A stretch of DNA of 64,000 bases. Source: Dietzia natronolimnaea (GTDB lineage Bacteria; Actinomycetota; Actinomycetes; Mycobacteriales; Mycobacteriaceae). This document shows, one piece after another, positions 8,124 to 16,609 of the stretch; within the stretch, counting starts at the first letter, position 1; every line of letters begins with the position of its first letter. Under the pieces are notes generated by a model. It did no database searches and was not told where the DNA came from. It worked only from the letters and a program-made list of their open reading frames with translations. The position numbers were made by a program, and so were the translations under genes. The DNA is taken from the NCBI RefSeq assembly GCF_039525805.1, contig NZ_BAAAHZ010000013.1. One strand, 5' to 3'.

Positions 8124-9230
8124 ATGAGCACCGGCCCCTCGGACACCCACGCCCGGCGACTGACGGCGGTGCGTGATCGCGCGCGCGAGCTCGGGATCGA
8201 TCACGTGGTGGTGTACTCGGGCGAGGACATGGCTTACCTCACCGGCGAACGCATGGAGTCCCACGAGCGGCTCACGGCCCTCGTCGTGCCCGTCGGGGAC
8301 GGAACGCCCCTCCTCGTGCTCCCCGCGCTCGAGCTCACCGGTGTCACCCGCCGGGCCGCCGCCCGGGTGGGCGCGGAGATCCATCCCTGGGCGGACGGTA
8401 CGGACGCGGTCCCTCTGGTCGCGGGCACGGTGTGGGGCCGGATCGCCGTCTCGACCGCGCTGCCCGCGCTGCATCTCGTCCCACTCCAGCTGGGTGTCGA
8501 CGGTGAGGTGATCCTGGCCTCGGAGGTGATCGACCACGTGCGGGCCGTCAAGACGCCGCACGAGCTCGACCAGCTCGCCGAGGCCGCCCGCCGTATCGAC
8601 GCGGTCCACGCGCGGATGGGTGAGTTCCTCGAGGTCGGTCGTAGCGAGGAGCAGGTGGGTGAGCTGATCTCCGCCGCGATCGTGCAGGAGGGGCTCACAC
8701 ACGCCGAGTTCGTGATCGTCGGCTCGGGGCCCAACGGCGCCGACCCGCACCACGGGGTCTCAGACCGCGTGATCGAACCGGGGGACATCGTCGTGGTGGA
8801 CATCGGCGGGCCACTCGAGAGCGGGTACCACTCGGATTGCACCCGCACGTACTCGACGGGGGCGCCCGACCCCGGGATCGCCGAAGCGTACGCGGTGCTG
8901 CAGGAGGCGCAGCGTCTGGCCCGGGAGGCGGTGCGCCCTGGCGTCGCGATCGGCGAGGTCGACGCCGCGGCCCGCGAACACCTCGCGGCCGCGGGGCTCG
9001 GGGAGTTGTTCATCCACCGAACCGGACACGGGATCGGTCTGGGGCTGCACGAGCCCCCGTTCGTCGCGCCCGGGGCCGACACCGTGCTGGCGGAGGGCAT
9101 GGTGTTCTCCGTCGAGCCCGGGATCTACACGGCGGGCGGATGGGGTGCCCGTCTCGAGGACATCGTCGCGGTGACGGCGGACGGCCGGCGTGACCTGAAC
9201 ACCGGTGACCGGGGTCTCCGGGTCCTCTGA
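8124..9230 (+). CDS. pepE: M24 family Xaa-Pro dipeptidase (PepE-like)
   Basis: Metallopeptidase of the pita-bread fold that cleaves Xaa-Pro dipeptides or trims N-terminal residues before proline. The five metal ligands can be seen in order: Asp in VVVDIGGP, Asp in SDCTRTY, His in HRTGHGIGLGLHE, Glu in FSVEPGIY and Glu in ARLEDIV. The N-terminal creatinase-like domain covers about residues 1-130. The length of 368 residues is normal. It is divergent from the exonuclease, as Rv2089c (pepE) is from Rv2090. The start is supported by a TAGGGT hexamer that would make the mRNA leaderless. Confidence 0.9.
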   Translation: MSTGPSDTHARRLTAVRDRARELGIDHVVVYSGEDMAYLTGERMESHERLTALVVPVGDGTPLLVLPALELTGVTRRAAARVGAEIHPWADGTDAVPLVAGTVWGRIAVSTALPALHLVPLQLGVDGEVILASEVIDHVRAVKTPHELDQLAEAARRIDAVHARMGEFLEVGRSEEQVGELISAAIVQEGLTHAEFVIVGSGPNGADPHHGVSDRVIEPGDIVVVDIGGPLESGYHSDCTRTYSTGAPDPGIAEAYAVLQEAQRLAREAVRPGVAIGEVDAAAREHLAAAGLGELFIHRTGHGIGLGLHEPPFVAPGADTVLAEGMVFSVEPGIYTAGGWGARLEDIVAVTADGRRDLNTGDRGLRVL

Positions 9231-9277
9231 TCTCGCGCCCCGGTCCGTGTCCTCGGCCGGCGATCCCCGGGGAAGAT

Positions 9278-9697
9278 CTAGCGTCCGAGCCCGGTCCCGG
9301 TGAACATCTGGGCGGAGCCCAGGACCCGGTCCACCTCGATCGCCACCACGACGCGCTCGGGATTGGGCTTCGGTTCGCGGTAGCGCAACCCGTATCGGCG
9401 CTCGCCCTCGCGGACCGAGGCCTCGTCGGTGAGCAGCCGCGCGTGCCCCTCGAAGGTCAACCAGCGACCGCGGTCGACGTGGGAGACCGCTGCCCGCCCG
9501 CCGCGCGCGGCGTTGCGCGCCTTCTGCGATCCCCGCCGGGTGATCACGCGGGCCAGCCCCGACTCGGGGTCGATGGTGAAACCCACCGCCACCACGTGCG
9601 GTGAACCGTCGCGGCGGAGGGTGGTGAGCGTGCCCAGGTGGTACTCGGCGAGGAACTCGTGGGCGTCGGGGGAGAGGTCTGCCAGTGTGCGGGACAT
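9278..9697 (-). CDS. PPOX-fold F420-dependent enzyme (Rv2074/biliverdin reductase type)
   Basis: Small split-beta-barrel protein of the pyridoxamine-oxidase-like superfamily, 139 residues. The beginning (MSRTLADLSPDAHEFLAEYHLGTLTTLR) and the HVVAVGFTID strand resemble Rv2074, an F420H2-dependent biliverdin reductase. A basic stretch (RRGSQKARNA) fits the F420 phosphate site. Divergence from the SDR gene, with cobalamin genes beyond, copies the Rv2074/Rv2073c/cobK layout, which is the main reason for this assignment. The exact substrate is inferred, since the family also includes enzymes of unknown function. Confidence 0.75.
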   Translation of the reverse strand: MSRTLADLSPDAHEFLAEYHLGTLTTLRRDGSPHVVAVGFTIDPESGLARVITRRGSQKARNAARGGRAAVSHVDRGRWLTFEGHARLLTDEASVREGERRYGLRYREPKPNPERVVVAIEVDRVLGSAQMFTGTGLGR

Positions 9698-9760
9698 AGC
9701 GGCGAGCCTGCCACAGCGAGCCGACGCGGACCGCGACGACGTGCGTGGGACAATTCCCTC

Positions 9761-10540
9761 ATGTCCACCCCCGCAGCCCCCTCGCCCCGGCGCGCACCGG
9801 CAGGCGAGGTCGTCGTGATATTCGGTGGCCGGAGCGAGATCGGTCTGGCCGTGGCCCGGCGTCTCGCGGACGGACGCACGGTCGTCCTCGCCACCCGCCC
9901 CGGTCGGGACGTCTCCGCATTGGCAGCCCCACTCACGGCGGCCGGGGCGGTGGCCGTCGAGATCATGGACTTCGATGCCGACGACCTCGACTCGCACGCC
10001 CGGGTCGTGGAGGACGTCGAGTCCCGGATCGGTGAGATCTCCATCGCCGTGCTGGCGTTCGGGATCCTCGGCGATCAGGAGGTGGCCGAGAGGGACGCGG
10101 CGGCCGCGGCCAGGATCCTGCACACCGACTTCGTGGCCCAGGCCGCCCTGCTCACGGTTCTGGCGGAGCGGATGAAGTCCCGCGGGCGCGGGGTACTCGT
10201 GGCGTTCTCGTCCGTCGCCGGCCAACGGGTCAGGCGGGCGAACTACGTGTACGGCTCCGCCAAGGCCGGTCTCGACGGGTTCGCCTCGGGGATGGCCGAC
10301 GCGCTCCACGGCACGGGCGTGACGCTGGTGATCCCCCGCCCGGGGTTCGTGATCGGCCGGATGACCGAGGGGATGGACCCCGCCCCGTTCTCGTCGACTC
10401 CCGACCAGGTGGCGGACGCGGTCGTCGAGCGGGTGCGGGCCCGCCGGGCCGGGGTGGTGTGGATCCCGTGGCAGCTGCGGGTGATGTTCGCCGTCGCCCG
10501 ACTCGTGCCGCAGCCGCTCTGGCGACGGATGCCGCGGTGA
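9761..10540 (+). CDS. Short-chain dehydrogenase/reductase (Rv2073c-like)
   Basis: Rossmann-fold oxidoreductase of 259 residues. The nucleotide-binding loop reads GGRSEIG rather than the common TGxxxGIG, and the active site has S (AFSSVAGQR) and YxxxK (YVYGSAKAG). LAFG in place of NNAG and the PGFVIGRM turn resemble the DprE2/Rv2073c branch of SDRs. The substrate is unknown. It is followed after 28 bases by the CobM-CobK fusion, with a GGAGG-type ribosome-binding site between them, so they are likely cotranscribed, but a corrin substrate is only a guess. Confidence 0.85.
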   Translation: MSTPAAPSPRRAPAGEVVVIFGGRSEIGLAVARRLADGRTVVLATRPGRDVSALAAPLTAAGAVAVEIMDFDADDLDSHARVVEDVESRIGEISIAVLAFGILGDQEVAERDAAAAARILHTDFVAQAALLTVLAERMKSRGRGVLVAFSSVAGQRVRRANYVYGSAKAGLDGFASGMADALHGTGVTLVIPRPGFVIGRMTEGMDPAPFSSTPDQVADAVVERVRARRAGVVWIPWQLRVMFAVARLVPQPLWRRMPR

Positions 10541-10568
10541 ACGCCCCCGCCGCGGAGGACCGCGCCCG

Positions 10569-12269
10569 GTGACCGCCCGGTTCATCGGCGTCGGCCCCGG
10601 CGCCGCGGATCTCCTCACCGTCCGCGCCTCCCGGTCACTCGCCCGCTGCGGGACCTGTCTGTTCGAGGGCGGTCACGTGCCCGGTGAGGTGCTGGCCCTC
10701 TGCCCGCCGACGGCCCGCCTGGTGGACACGGAGGGGATGCCCCTGCCGGACGTCGTCGACGAGATCCGGTCGGCGTGCGAGCGGGGCGACCGGGTCGTCC
10801 GGCTCATCCCGGCGGATCCCGCGTCGTCTCTCCGGGTCGGCCGGGAACTCCGCGCCCTCGAGGCGGCGGGGATCGGGTGGCAGGTCGTCCCCGGTGTCCC
10901 CGTGTTCGCGGCGGCGGCCGCCGCTGTCGGGGTCGACCTGTCCGCACCCGGTGGACCGGGCTCGGTCCACATCACGGGGTCGGTCCACCACACGGGGTCG
11001 GTCCACAACACCGGGTCGGTCCACAACACGCCGGTGGGCGACCAGACCCGGCCGGCCCAATCGGGCGGGGAGCCGGGATCGACCCTTCTGACCGGGCGTT
11101 CGGACCTCACCGTGGTGACCCACGTGGGTGCCCCGCAGCTCGCCGAGGTGGTCCGGGGGCTCGCGCACGCCCACGGATCCGGGTGCCCCGCCGGGATCGT
11201 GATGTCCGCGGGCCGGGAGGACGAGACCACGGTCATCGGGACGCTCGGGGACATCACCGACCGCCTGGCGGGTACCGATCTCCCTGCGGAGATGGTCGTG
11301 ATCGTGGGACGGCCCCTCGGGCACCGGAAGGACAACGACGCACGGCCCCTCGGGCACCGGGAGGACGACGACGTCTCCGTGGCCGGCCGCGGACCGACCC
11401 CGGTGGCGAGCCGGTCGCCCGAACCCACCCCTGCATCGGTGCCGCGGTCCGTGGTGACGACGTCGACCGCCCGGATGCCCTCGGACACCCCGGGCCGGAT
11501 CCTCGTCCTGGGCGGGACCGGCGAGGCCCGCGGTCTGGCCGACCTCATGGTGACGGCCGGGCTCGACGTGGTGACCGCTCTGTCCGGCGCGACGTCCCGC
11601 CCGCGGTTGCCCCGGGGAGAGGTACGGATCGGGGGGTTCGGTGGGGCCGACGGCCTGGCCCACTGGCTCCGCGGGAACGACGTCAGCGCGATCATCGACG
11701 CGACCGACCCGTTCGCCACCCGGATCTCGGCCACCGCGACCGGCGCCGCCCACGCCACCGGCACCCCCCTGCTCCGGGTGCACCGCCCGCCGTGGACGCC
11801 GGAGGACGGCGACCACTGGATCCACGTCACCGACACCGAGGCGGCCGCACGGCTGGTCCGGGAGCGTTTCCGGCGCCCGATGCTCACGGTGGGACGACGG
11901 GGCCCGACCGCCTTCGCGGGCGACACCCGGGGGTCCTACCTGATCCGCTGCGCCGAGCCGCCACCCGGGCCGCTCCCGCACCGCTACCTGCTCGTGCTGG
12001 ACCGGGGGCCGTTCGGTCTCGAGTCCGAGCGGACCATCATGTCCCGACACCGGATCGACGTCCTGGTCACCCGCAACACCGGGGGGCAGGCGTCGGTCGC
12101 CACGCTCCATGCTGCGCGCGAACTGAGGATCCCGATCGTCATGGTGGACCGGCCGGCCGGCGCACAGCCCGACCCCGTCGGCGTCGGCGACTCCGGACCT
12201 CTCATCGACACCGTGCACTCCGTGGATGACGCGGCCCGCTGGCTGGTCCGGCGCTTCGGCTCACGCTGA
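10569..12269 (+). CDS. cobK: CobM-like domain fused to precorrin-6A reductase CobK
   Basis: Fusion of two cobalamin enzymes. Residues 1-250 match precorrin-4 C11-methyltransferase CobM (FIGVGPGAADLLTVR at the start, VVPGVPVFAAAAAAVG later). Residues about 310-560 match CobK, the NAD(P)H-dependent precorrin-6A reductase (LGGTGEARGLADLM, DATDPFATRIS, VTRNTGGQASVA). The CobM half is divergent: the SAM-binding GDPSLY motif is replaced by PADPASS (81-87), and four GSVHxT repeats replace the region after it (131-154). CobK usually has DATHPFA; here the His is Asp. The methyltransferase half may be inactive. The GTG start has an upstream GGAGG site. Confidence 0.8.
   Translation: MTARFIGVGPGAADLLTVRASRSLARCGTCLFEGGHVPGEVLALCPPTARLVDTEGMPLPDVVDEIRSACERGDRVVRLIPADPASSLRVGRELRALEAAGIGWQVVPGVPVFAAAAAAVGVDLSAPGGPGSVHITGSVHHTGSVHNTGSVHNTPVGDQTRPAQSGGEPGSTLLTGRSDLTVVTHVGAPQLAEVVRGLAHAHGSGCPAGIVMSAGREDETTVIGTLGDITDRLAGTDLPAEMVVIVGRPLGHRKDNDARPLGHREDDDVSVAGRGPTPVASRSPEPTPASVPRSVVTTSTARMPSDTPGRILVLGGTGEARGLADLMVTAGLDVVTALSGATSRPRLPRGEVRIGGFGGADGLAHWLRGNDVSAIIDATDPFATRISATATGAAHATGTPLLRVHRPPWTPEDGDHWIHVTDTEAAARLVRERFRRPMLTVGRRGPTAFAGDTRGSYLIRCAEPPPGPLPHRYLLVLDRGPFGLESERTIMSRHRIDVLVTRNTGGQASVATLHAARELRIPIVMVDRPAGAQPDPVGVGDSGPLIDTVHSVDDAARWLVRRFGSR
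10959..11030 (+). repeat. Four in-frame 18-bp repeats inside the CobM domain
   Basis: Four consecutive 18-base units, each encoding G-S-V-H-x-T, lie at 10959-11030. Being in frame, they lengthen a surface loop instead of breaking the gene. A second pair of related units (RPLGHR, 33 bases apart, from 11309 and 11342) follows at the end of the domain. Confidence 0.9.
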
Positions 12270-13154
12270 CCCGGTCACCCAGGGCGACGAGGCGTCGAAG
12301 ACCATTCCCATCGGCGCCAGCACCCGCACGACCTGTTCGGCCATGTCCTCGGTGAGTTCGTGGAGGCCGATCACCCGGTCCGCGGAGACCGTGCTCGGGC
12401 GGTCGACGGCGCCCAGGAACTCGGCCAGACGCGCCGGGACGATCCCGTGGGGAACCACCGCGAGGAGGCTCACGAGCCCGTCGATGGTGTCTACCCACCC
12501 CACGGGGGGCACCTCTACGGCGGTAGTGGCGGCGGGACGGGAGGAGGGCGTCAGGTCTGCGTCTGTGGAGACGACGACGAGGTGGTCCGGCGCGTCCGGA
12601 TCGCCGACAGCCCTCACCGCCTCCGGGCTACGGAGGAGCGCGTCGGCGAGATCCGCGAGGACCCGCGGGGCGTCGGTCGCCGCGATCTCCGACCCCTCCG
12701 GCTGTCCCGCGAGGTGCACCCGGACGGACCCGTCGGGGCCCCCGCCGACCACCGCGACGTCGGGGGCGTGTGCCAGGACGTCCCCGGAGCCGTCGTCGAG
12801 GCCCACCAGCAGCGAACGACGCGGCACGGGTGGTCCGGTACGCCCGAGCAACTCCGTACACAGACGCTCGACCAGGTCGGCCAGGTCGTGGTGGCCGTGG
12901 AGACGCCCGGCCATGGGCGAGGCGATGACGTGGGGGAGGCGCCGGTCCCCGACGATCGGGGCCAGTCCGGCCGAGACGAGGTCGGTCCGGGACAGCGGCT
13001 CACCGCCGGCCCGCCTGACCAGTACGCCGCCCTTCGGGGCGAGCCCGATGTCACCGCCGTGATCGGCGGCCACGCCCGCCAGGGTCGTCCAGTCGGTGGG
13101 ACTCAGCCGGCCGCCCGGGAAGCGGGCGACGGCGTCGGGGGGAGAGTCGGTCAT
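12261..13154 (-). CDS. CobG-like precorrin-3B synthase homologue without Fe-S cysteines
   Basis: The 297-residue protein resembles the nitrite/sulphite-reductase-like CobG that makes precorrin-3B (ARFPGGRLSPTDWTTLAGVAADHGGDIGLAPKGG corresponds to the ferredoxin-like domain, cut here for length). True CobG has a 4Fe-4S/siroheme-type cysteine set, but only one Cys (LCTELLG, about residue 118) is seen. It is also shorter than M. tuberculosis CobG (363). It is therefore a relic, or has been repurposed. It converges with the CobM-CobK gene and overlaps its end by nine bases. TAAGCT (13163-13168, complement) eight bases before the ATG suggests a leaderless start. Confidence 0.6.
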   Translation of the reverse strand: MTDSPPDAVARFPGGRLSPTDWTTLAGVAADHGGDIGLAPKGGVLVRRAGGEPLSRTDLVSAGLAPIVGDRRLPHVIASPMAGRLHGHHDLADLVERLCTELLGRTGPPVPRRSLLVGLDDGSGDVLAHAPDVAVVGGGPDGSVRVHLAGQPEGSEIAATDAPRVLADLADALLRSPEAVRAVGDPDAPDHLVVVSTDADLTPSSRPAATTAVEVPPVGWVDTIDGLVSLLAVVPHGIVPARLAEFLGAVDRPSTVSADRVIGLHELTEDMAEQVVRVLAPMGMVFDASSPWVTGSA

Positions 13155-13162
13155 GGGGTGCC

Positions 13163-13220
13163 AGCTTAGGCGCCGGGCAGGTGGGGGACGGGACCCCCGT
13201 CCTGGCGGCTCAGGAATAAT
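13163..13220. promoter_or_regulatory. Divergent leaderless promoters for CobG-like and amidohydrolase-like genes
   Basis: On the minus strand TAAGCT (13163-13168) lies eight bases before the CobG-like ATG. On the plus strand AATAAT (13215-13220) lies seven bases before the ATG at 13228. Neither gene has a ribosome-binding site. Confidence 0.4.
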
Positions 13221-13227
13221 CGGGATC

Positions 13228-14127
13228 ATGACCGCACTGCTGGCCACCGGAGGCCGCGTCCTCACCCCCTCCTCGCGTGACGCCACCGCCCTGGCCCACG
13301 AGAACGGGCTGGTCGTGTGGGCCGGTTCCGACGCGCCGGGACCAGCGTTGTTACCCGACGCCGAACGCGTCGATCTCGACGGGGACTGGGTCGCGCCCGC
13401 GTTCGTCGAGTGCCTCTCCACCGGCCTGGACCTCGACGCGGCCGCCGGCGACGGCGTGGTGGCCGACCCCGTGCCCGGATCGCACCCGCTCGACGCCGTG
13501 GGCGACCGCATCCGGAGGGGGGAGCGGGTGGTCCTGGACGCTCACGAGGGCCCCGCGCGGATCGCGGACGAGCTCACCCGGCTGGCCGGGGAGCTCGGCG
13601 GGCCGGCCGTGGCGCGGTGCACCCCGGTGATCGTCGGGGCGAGCGCACGGATCGACGACGGGACACTGGCGGCCCTGGCGGCGGTCGGCACGGTTCTCCT
13701 GCTCCGGCCCCTCGTGGACGACCTCGCGGGGTGCGACCTCGTCCGGATCGCCGGCTCCGGGGTCGCACTGGCCGCCTCGACGCGGGTCGATGACGCGGTG
13801 CGGCCGTGGGACACCCTGCGGGCGCTCACCTCGGTTCCCGACGGACGGGGGCTGTCGCCGCGCGCCGCGTTCACCGCCCTGACCCGGGGTGCCCGCCGCG
13901 CCGCCGGGGCGCGCGACGGGACTGCGGGGACCCTCACCCCCGGTGCGGCGGCGACCTACGCGAGGTGGCGGACCGGAGAGCTCGCGGTCGTCGCGGCCGA
14001 CGACGCCGTCCAACGGTGGTCCACCGATCCGAGGTCCGGTGTCCCGCCGATGCCCGACCTCTCGGGACCGGACCCGGTACTGCGCGGGCTGGTCGTCGAC
14101 GGCGGGTCCACGGTGCATCCGCGGTGA
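13228..14127 (+). CDS. Amidohydrolase-like protein upstream of lnt, metal ligands missing
   Basis: The 299-residue protein has the outline of a cytosine-deaminase/YtcJ-type amidohydrolase: an N-terminal beta-sandwich (TGGRVLTPSSRDATALA, GLVVWAG), a segment where the metal-binding HxH should follow (WVAPAFVECLSTGLD), and the C-terminal GTLTPGAAATYARW strand. The HxH motif is absent and no clear later His/Asp ligands are visible, so catalysis as a metal hydrolase is unlikely. It is also shorter than the usual 450-550 residues. It overlaps lnt by GTGA, suggesting coupled translation with lipoprotein acylation genes. Function unknown. Confidence 0.7.
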   Translation: MTALLATGGRVLTPSSRDATALAHENGLVVWAGSDAPGPALLPDAERVDLDGDWVAPAFVECLSTGLDLDAAAGDGVVADPVPGSHPLDAVGDRIRRGERVVLDAHEGPARIADELTRLAGELGGPAVARCTPVIVGASARIDDGTLAALAAVGTVLLLRPLVDDLAGCDLVRIAGSGVALAASTRVDDAVRPWDTLRALTSVPDGRGLSPRAAFTALTRGARRAAGARDGTAGTLTPGAAATYARWRTGELAVVAADDAVQRWSTDPRSGVPPMPDLSGPDPVLRGLVVDGGSTVHPR

Positions 14128-15722
14128 TCCCCGTCCTGTCACGGGTGGTGGGGGCGGCCGCCGCCGGCGCGCTGCTCGCCGTGTCGTTCCCCCCTGTCGG
14201 CCTGTGGTGGGCCGCCATCGCCGCCATCGCCCTCCTCGTCGTCGTCCTGTCCCCGCTACGTGGGTCCGCGCCCCGGGCGCGGACCGGCGCCCTCCTCGGG
14301 CTGGTCGCCGGTCTGGTGTTCTTCCTCCTGCTGGTCCCCTGGGTGGGCTTGTACGTGGGCGCGTACGCCGCGTGGGCGCTGGCGCTGGTCGAGGCGCTCT
14401 ACCTCGCGGCGTTCGGCGCCGGGGCCGTGGTGATCCTCGGGGCGGGGCTCGCGCCCGGGCGACGTCCCGGTCCGCGGGCGGTGGGTGCGGCGATCGGGGT
14501 GGCCGGCTGGTGGTCGCTGTGGGAGTGGGTCCGGTCCTCGTGGCCGTGGGGGGGTTTCCCGTGGGGTCGGCTGGCGTTCGGCCAGGCCGACGGCCCGCTA
14601 CTGCCGTTGGCCGCAGTCGGCGGCACGCCGCTGCTCGGGTTCGCGGTCGCGGGCACGGGCGCCTCGATCGGGCTCGCCGTCCTGCTGCTGGCGCGCCGCC
14701 GCCAGCCGTTGCGCGCGGCCACCGGGCTCCTGGCGGTCCCGCTCCTCACCGTGGGACTAGTCGCGGTCACCACGGTCGACACCACCACCGGGGCGCCGGG
14801 GGAGACGGCCGAGGTCGCCGTCGTCCAGGGCAACGTCCCCCGCCTCGGGTTGGACTTCAACGCCCAGCGACGCGCGGTCCTCGAGAACCATCTGCGGGTG
14901 ACCTCGGAGCTCGCCGACGACGTCGAGGCCGGGACGGCGGCCCGGCCCGACCTGGTGTTGTGGCCGGAGAACGCCTCCGACATCTCGCCCCTGGCCGACA
15001 GACTGGCCGGCGACCAGATCACCGCCCTGTCCCGACGCCTGGACGCCCCCATCCTCGTGGGCACCGTCCTGCGGGTGGGTGAGGGCCCCGAGGCCACCAA
15101 CTCGTACCTGGTCTGGGACGGTCGATCGTCCGATTCCGCCGCCGGGCCGGTGGTCGACCGTCACGACAAGAAGTACATCCAGCCGTTCGGGGAGTGGTTG
15201 CCCCTCCGCGCGCCGCTGGAAGCGCTGTTCCCGATCGCCCGGACCGCGGGGCACTTCGTCCCGGGCGACGGCACCGGGCTCATCACCGCGGCCGGGATCG
15301 ACCTCGGTGTGGCCATCTGCTTCGAGATCGCCTTCGACGCCGCGGCCCGTGAACCGATCGCGCGCGGCGCGCAGATCCTCACCGTGCCCACCAACAACGC
15401 GACGTTCGGCAGATCCCCGATGACCTACCAGCAACTCGCGATGTCGCGGGTCCGGGCCGTGGAGCACCACGTCCCCGTCCTCATCGCCGCCACGAGCGGG
15501 GTCAGCGCGGTGATCGGCCCCGACGGTCAGGTGCTCCAGGAGACCGGGATCTTCGAGCCCGCGACGCTGGCGGCGCGGGTCGAGTTGGGGACCGCCGGTA
15601 CGATGGCAACCCGACTGGGCGGCATACCGCAGATGGTGAGCTGTCTCATCGGGCTCGTCGGCCTGGGATGGGCGTTGATCCGCACCCGGCAGCGACCCGC
15701 GACCGAGCACGAGGAGACGTAA
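14124..15722 (+). CDS. lnt: Apolipoprotein N-acyltransferase
   Basis: Membrane enzyme that adds the third acyl chain to the N-terminal cysteine of lipoproteins. Residues 1-210 hold several hydrophobic segments, including AAIAAIALLVVVL and LVAGLVFFLLLVPWVGLYVG. The rest is a nitrilase-type periplasmic domain with the Glu (LWPENASD), Lys (HDKKYIQPFGEW) and Cys (VAICFEIAFD) triad. The total is 532 residues. In M. tuberculosis this domain is fused to Ppm1, but here it is a separate gene ending directly before ppm1, as in corynebacteria. The GTG start overlaps the upstream gene's stop (GTGA). Confidence 0.92.
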   Translation: MIPVLSRVVGAAAAGALLAVSFPPVGLWWAAIAAIALLVVVLSPLRGSAPRARTGALLGLVAGLVFFLLLVPWVGLYVGAYAAWALALVEALYLAAFGAGAVVILGAGLAPGRRPGPRAVGAAIGVAGWWSLWEWVRSSWPWGGFPWGRLAFGQADGPLLPLAAVGGTPLLGFAVAGTGASIGLAVLLLARRRQPLRAATGLLAVPLLTVGLVAVTTVDTTTGAPGETAEVAVVQGNVPRLGLDFNAQRRAVLENHLRVTSELADDVEAGTAARPDLVLWPENASDISPLADRLAGDQITALSRRLDAPILVGTVLRVGEGPEATNSYLVWDGRSSDSAAGPVVDRHDKKYIQPFGEWLPLRAPLEALFPIARTAGHFVPGDGTGLITAAGIDLGVAICFEIAFDAAAREPIARGAQILTVPTNNATFGRSPMTYQQLAMSRVRAVEHHVPVLIAATSGVSAVIGPDGQVLQETGIFEPATLAARVELGTAGTMATRLGGIPQMVSCLIGLVGLGWALIRTRQRPATEHEET

Positions 15723-16502
15723 GTGACCGATCCGATGGCGCCTGAGCCCGCCGCTGCGTCCGCGCGGACCCTGGTGATCATCCCCACGTACGACGAGCGG
15801 GACAACCTGCCCGGCGTCGTCGAGCGTCTGCTCGCGTCAGCTCCCGACGTGGCTGTCCTCATCGCGGACGACAACAGCCCCGACGGCACGGGGGAGGTCG
15901 CCGACCGGCTCGCCGCCGGGGACACGCGGGGGCGGATCACCGTGCTGCACCGCCCGGGCAAGCAGGGGCTCGGGGCGGCCTACATCGCCGGATTCCGCTG
16001 GGGACTGGAGCGCGGCTACACCGTGCTGGTGGAGATGGACGCGGACGGCAGCCACCCGCCCGAGCGCCTGCCCGCGATGCTCGCGGCGGTCGACGACGGC
16101 GCGGACCTGGTGATCGGGTCGCGCTACGTGCCCGGCGGCAGCGTGGAGAACTGGCCGTGGCAGCGCCACGTGATCTCCCGCGGCGGCAACGTCTACTCCC
16201 GGATCATGCTGGGGGTGGGCATCAAGGACATCACCGCCGGCTTCCGGGCCTATCGCAGCGAGTCACTGACACGCCTCGACCTGGACGCGATCGAGTCGAA
16301 GGGCTACTGCTTCCAGATCGACATGACCTGGCGGCTGCTGAACTCCGGGGGCACGGTCGTCGAGGTCCCGATCACCTTCACCGAGCGCACCGTCGGGCAG
16401 TCCAAGATGAGCGAGTCGATCTTCCGGGAGGCCGCCGTGAACGTGGCCCGCTGGGGCTGGGAGAAGCGGCGCCGTCAACTGACGTCACTCATCCGTCGCT
16501 GA
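15723..16502 (+). CDS. ppm1: Polyprenol monophosphomannose synthase
   Basis: Family 2 glycosyltransferase that transfers mannose from GDP-mannose to polyprenyl phosphate, supplying the membrane-side donor for lipomannan, lipoarabinomannan and protein mannosylation. VIIPTYDERDNL, IADDNSPDGT and the metal-binding EMDADGSHPPERLP segment identify it. KDITAGFRAYR and the C-terminal TVGQSKMS are typical of dolichol-phosphate mannose synthases. The 259-residue protein has no membrane anchor of its own. The GTG start directly follows the lnt stop. A strong hairpin terminator follows. Confidence 0.92.
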   Translation: MTDPMAPEPAAASARTLVIIPTYDERDNLPGVVERLLASAPDVAVLIADDNSPDGTGEVADRLAAGDTRGRITVLHRPGKQGLGAAYIAGFRWGLERGYTVLVEMDADGSHPPERLPAMLAAVDDGADLVIGSRYVPGGSVENWPWQRHVISRGGNVYSRIMLGVGIKDITAGFRAYRSESLTRLDLDAIESKGYCFQIDMTWRLLNSGGTVVEVPITFTERTVGQSKMSESIFREAAVNVARWGWEKRRRQLTSLIRR

Positions 16503-16542
16503 GCAAGCGCTCTCCGGAGCCGACCTGGCACCCCTGGACGCA

Positions 16543-16577
16543 GGACGCCCCGGCCCTGTGAGGGGGCCGGGGCGTCC
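16543..16577. terminator. Hairpin terminator between ppm1 and rbpA
   Basis: Perfect 14-base inverted repeat GGACGCCCCGGCCC (16543-16556) and complement (16564-16577), with a seven-base loop followed by TTG. It lies between convergent ppm1 and rbpA and can serve both. Confidence 0.8.
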
Positions 16578-16609
16578 TTGCCGGGTCGTGATGCCCGGCG
16601 TCAGGATGC

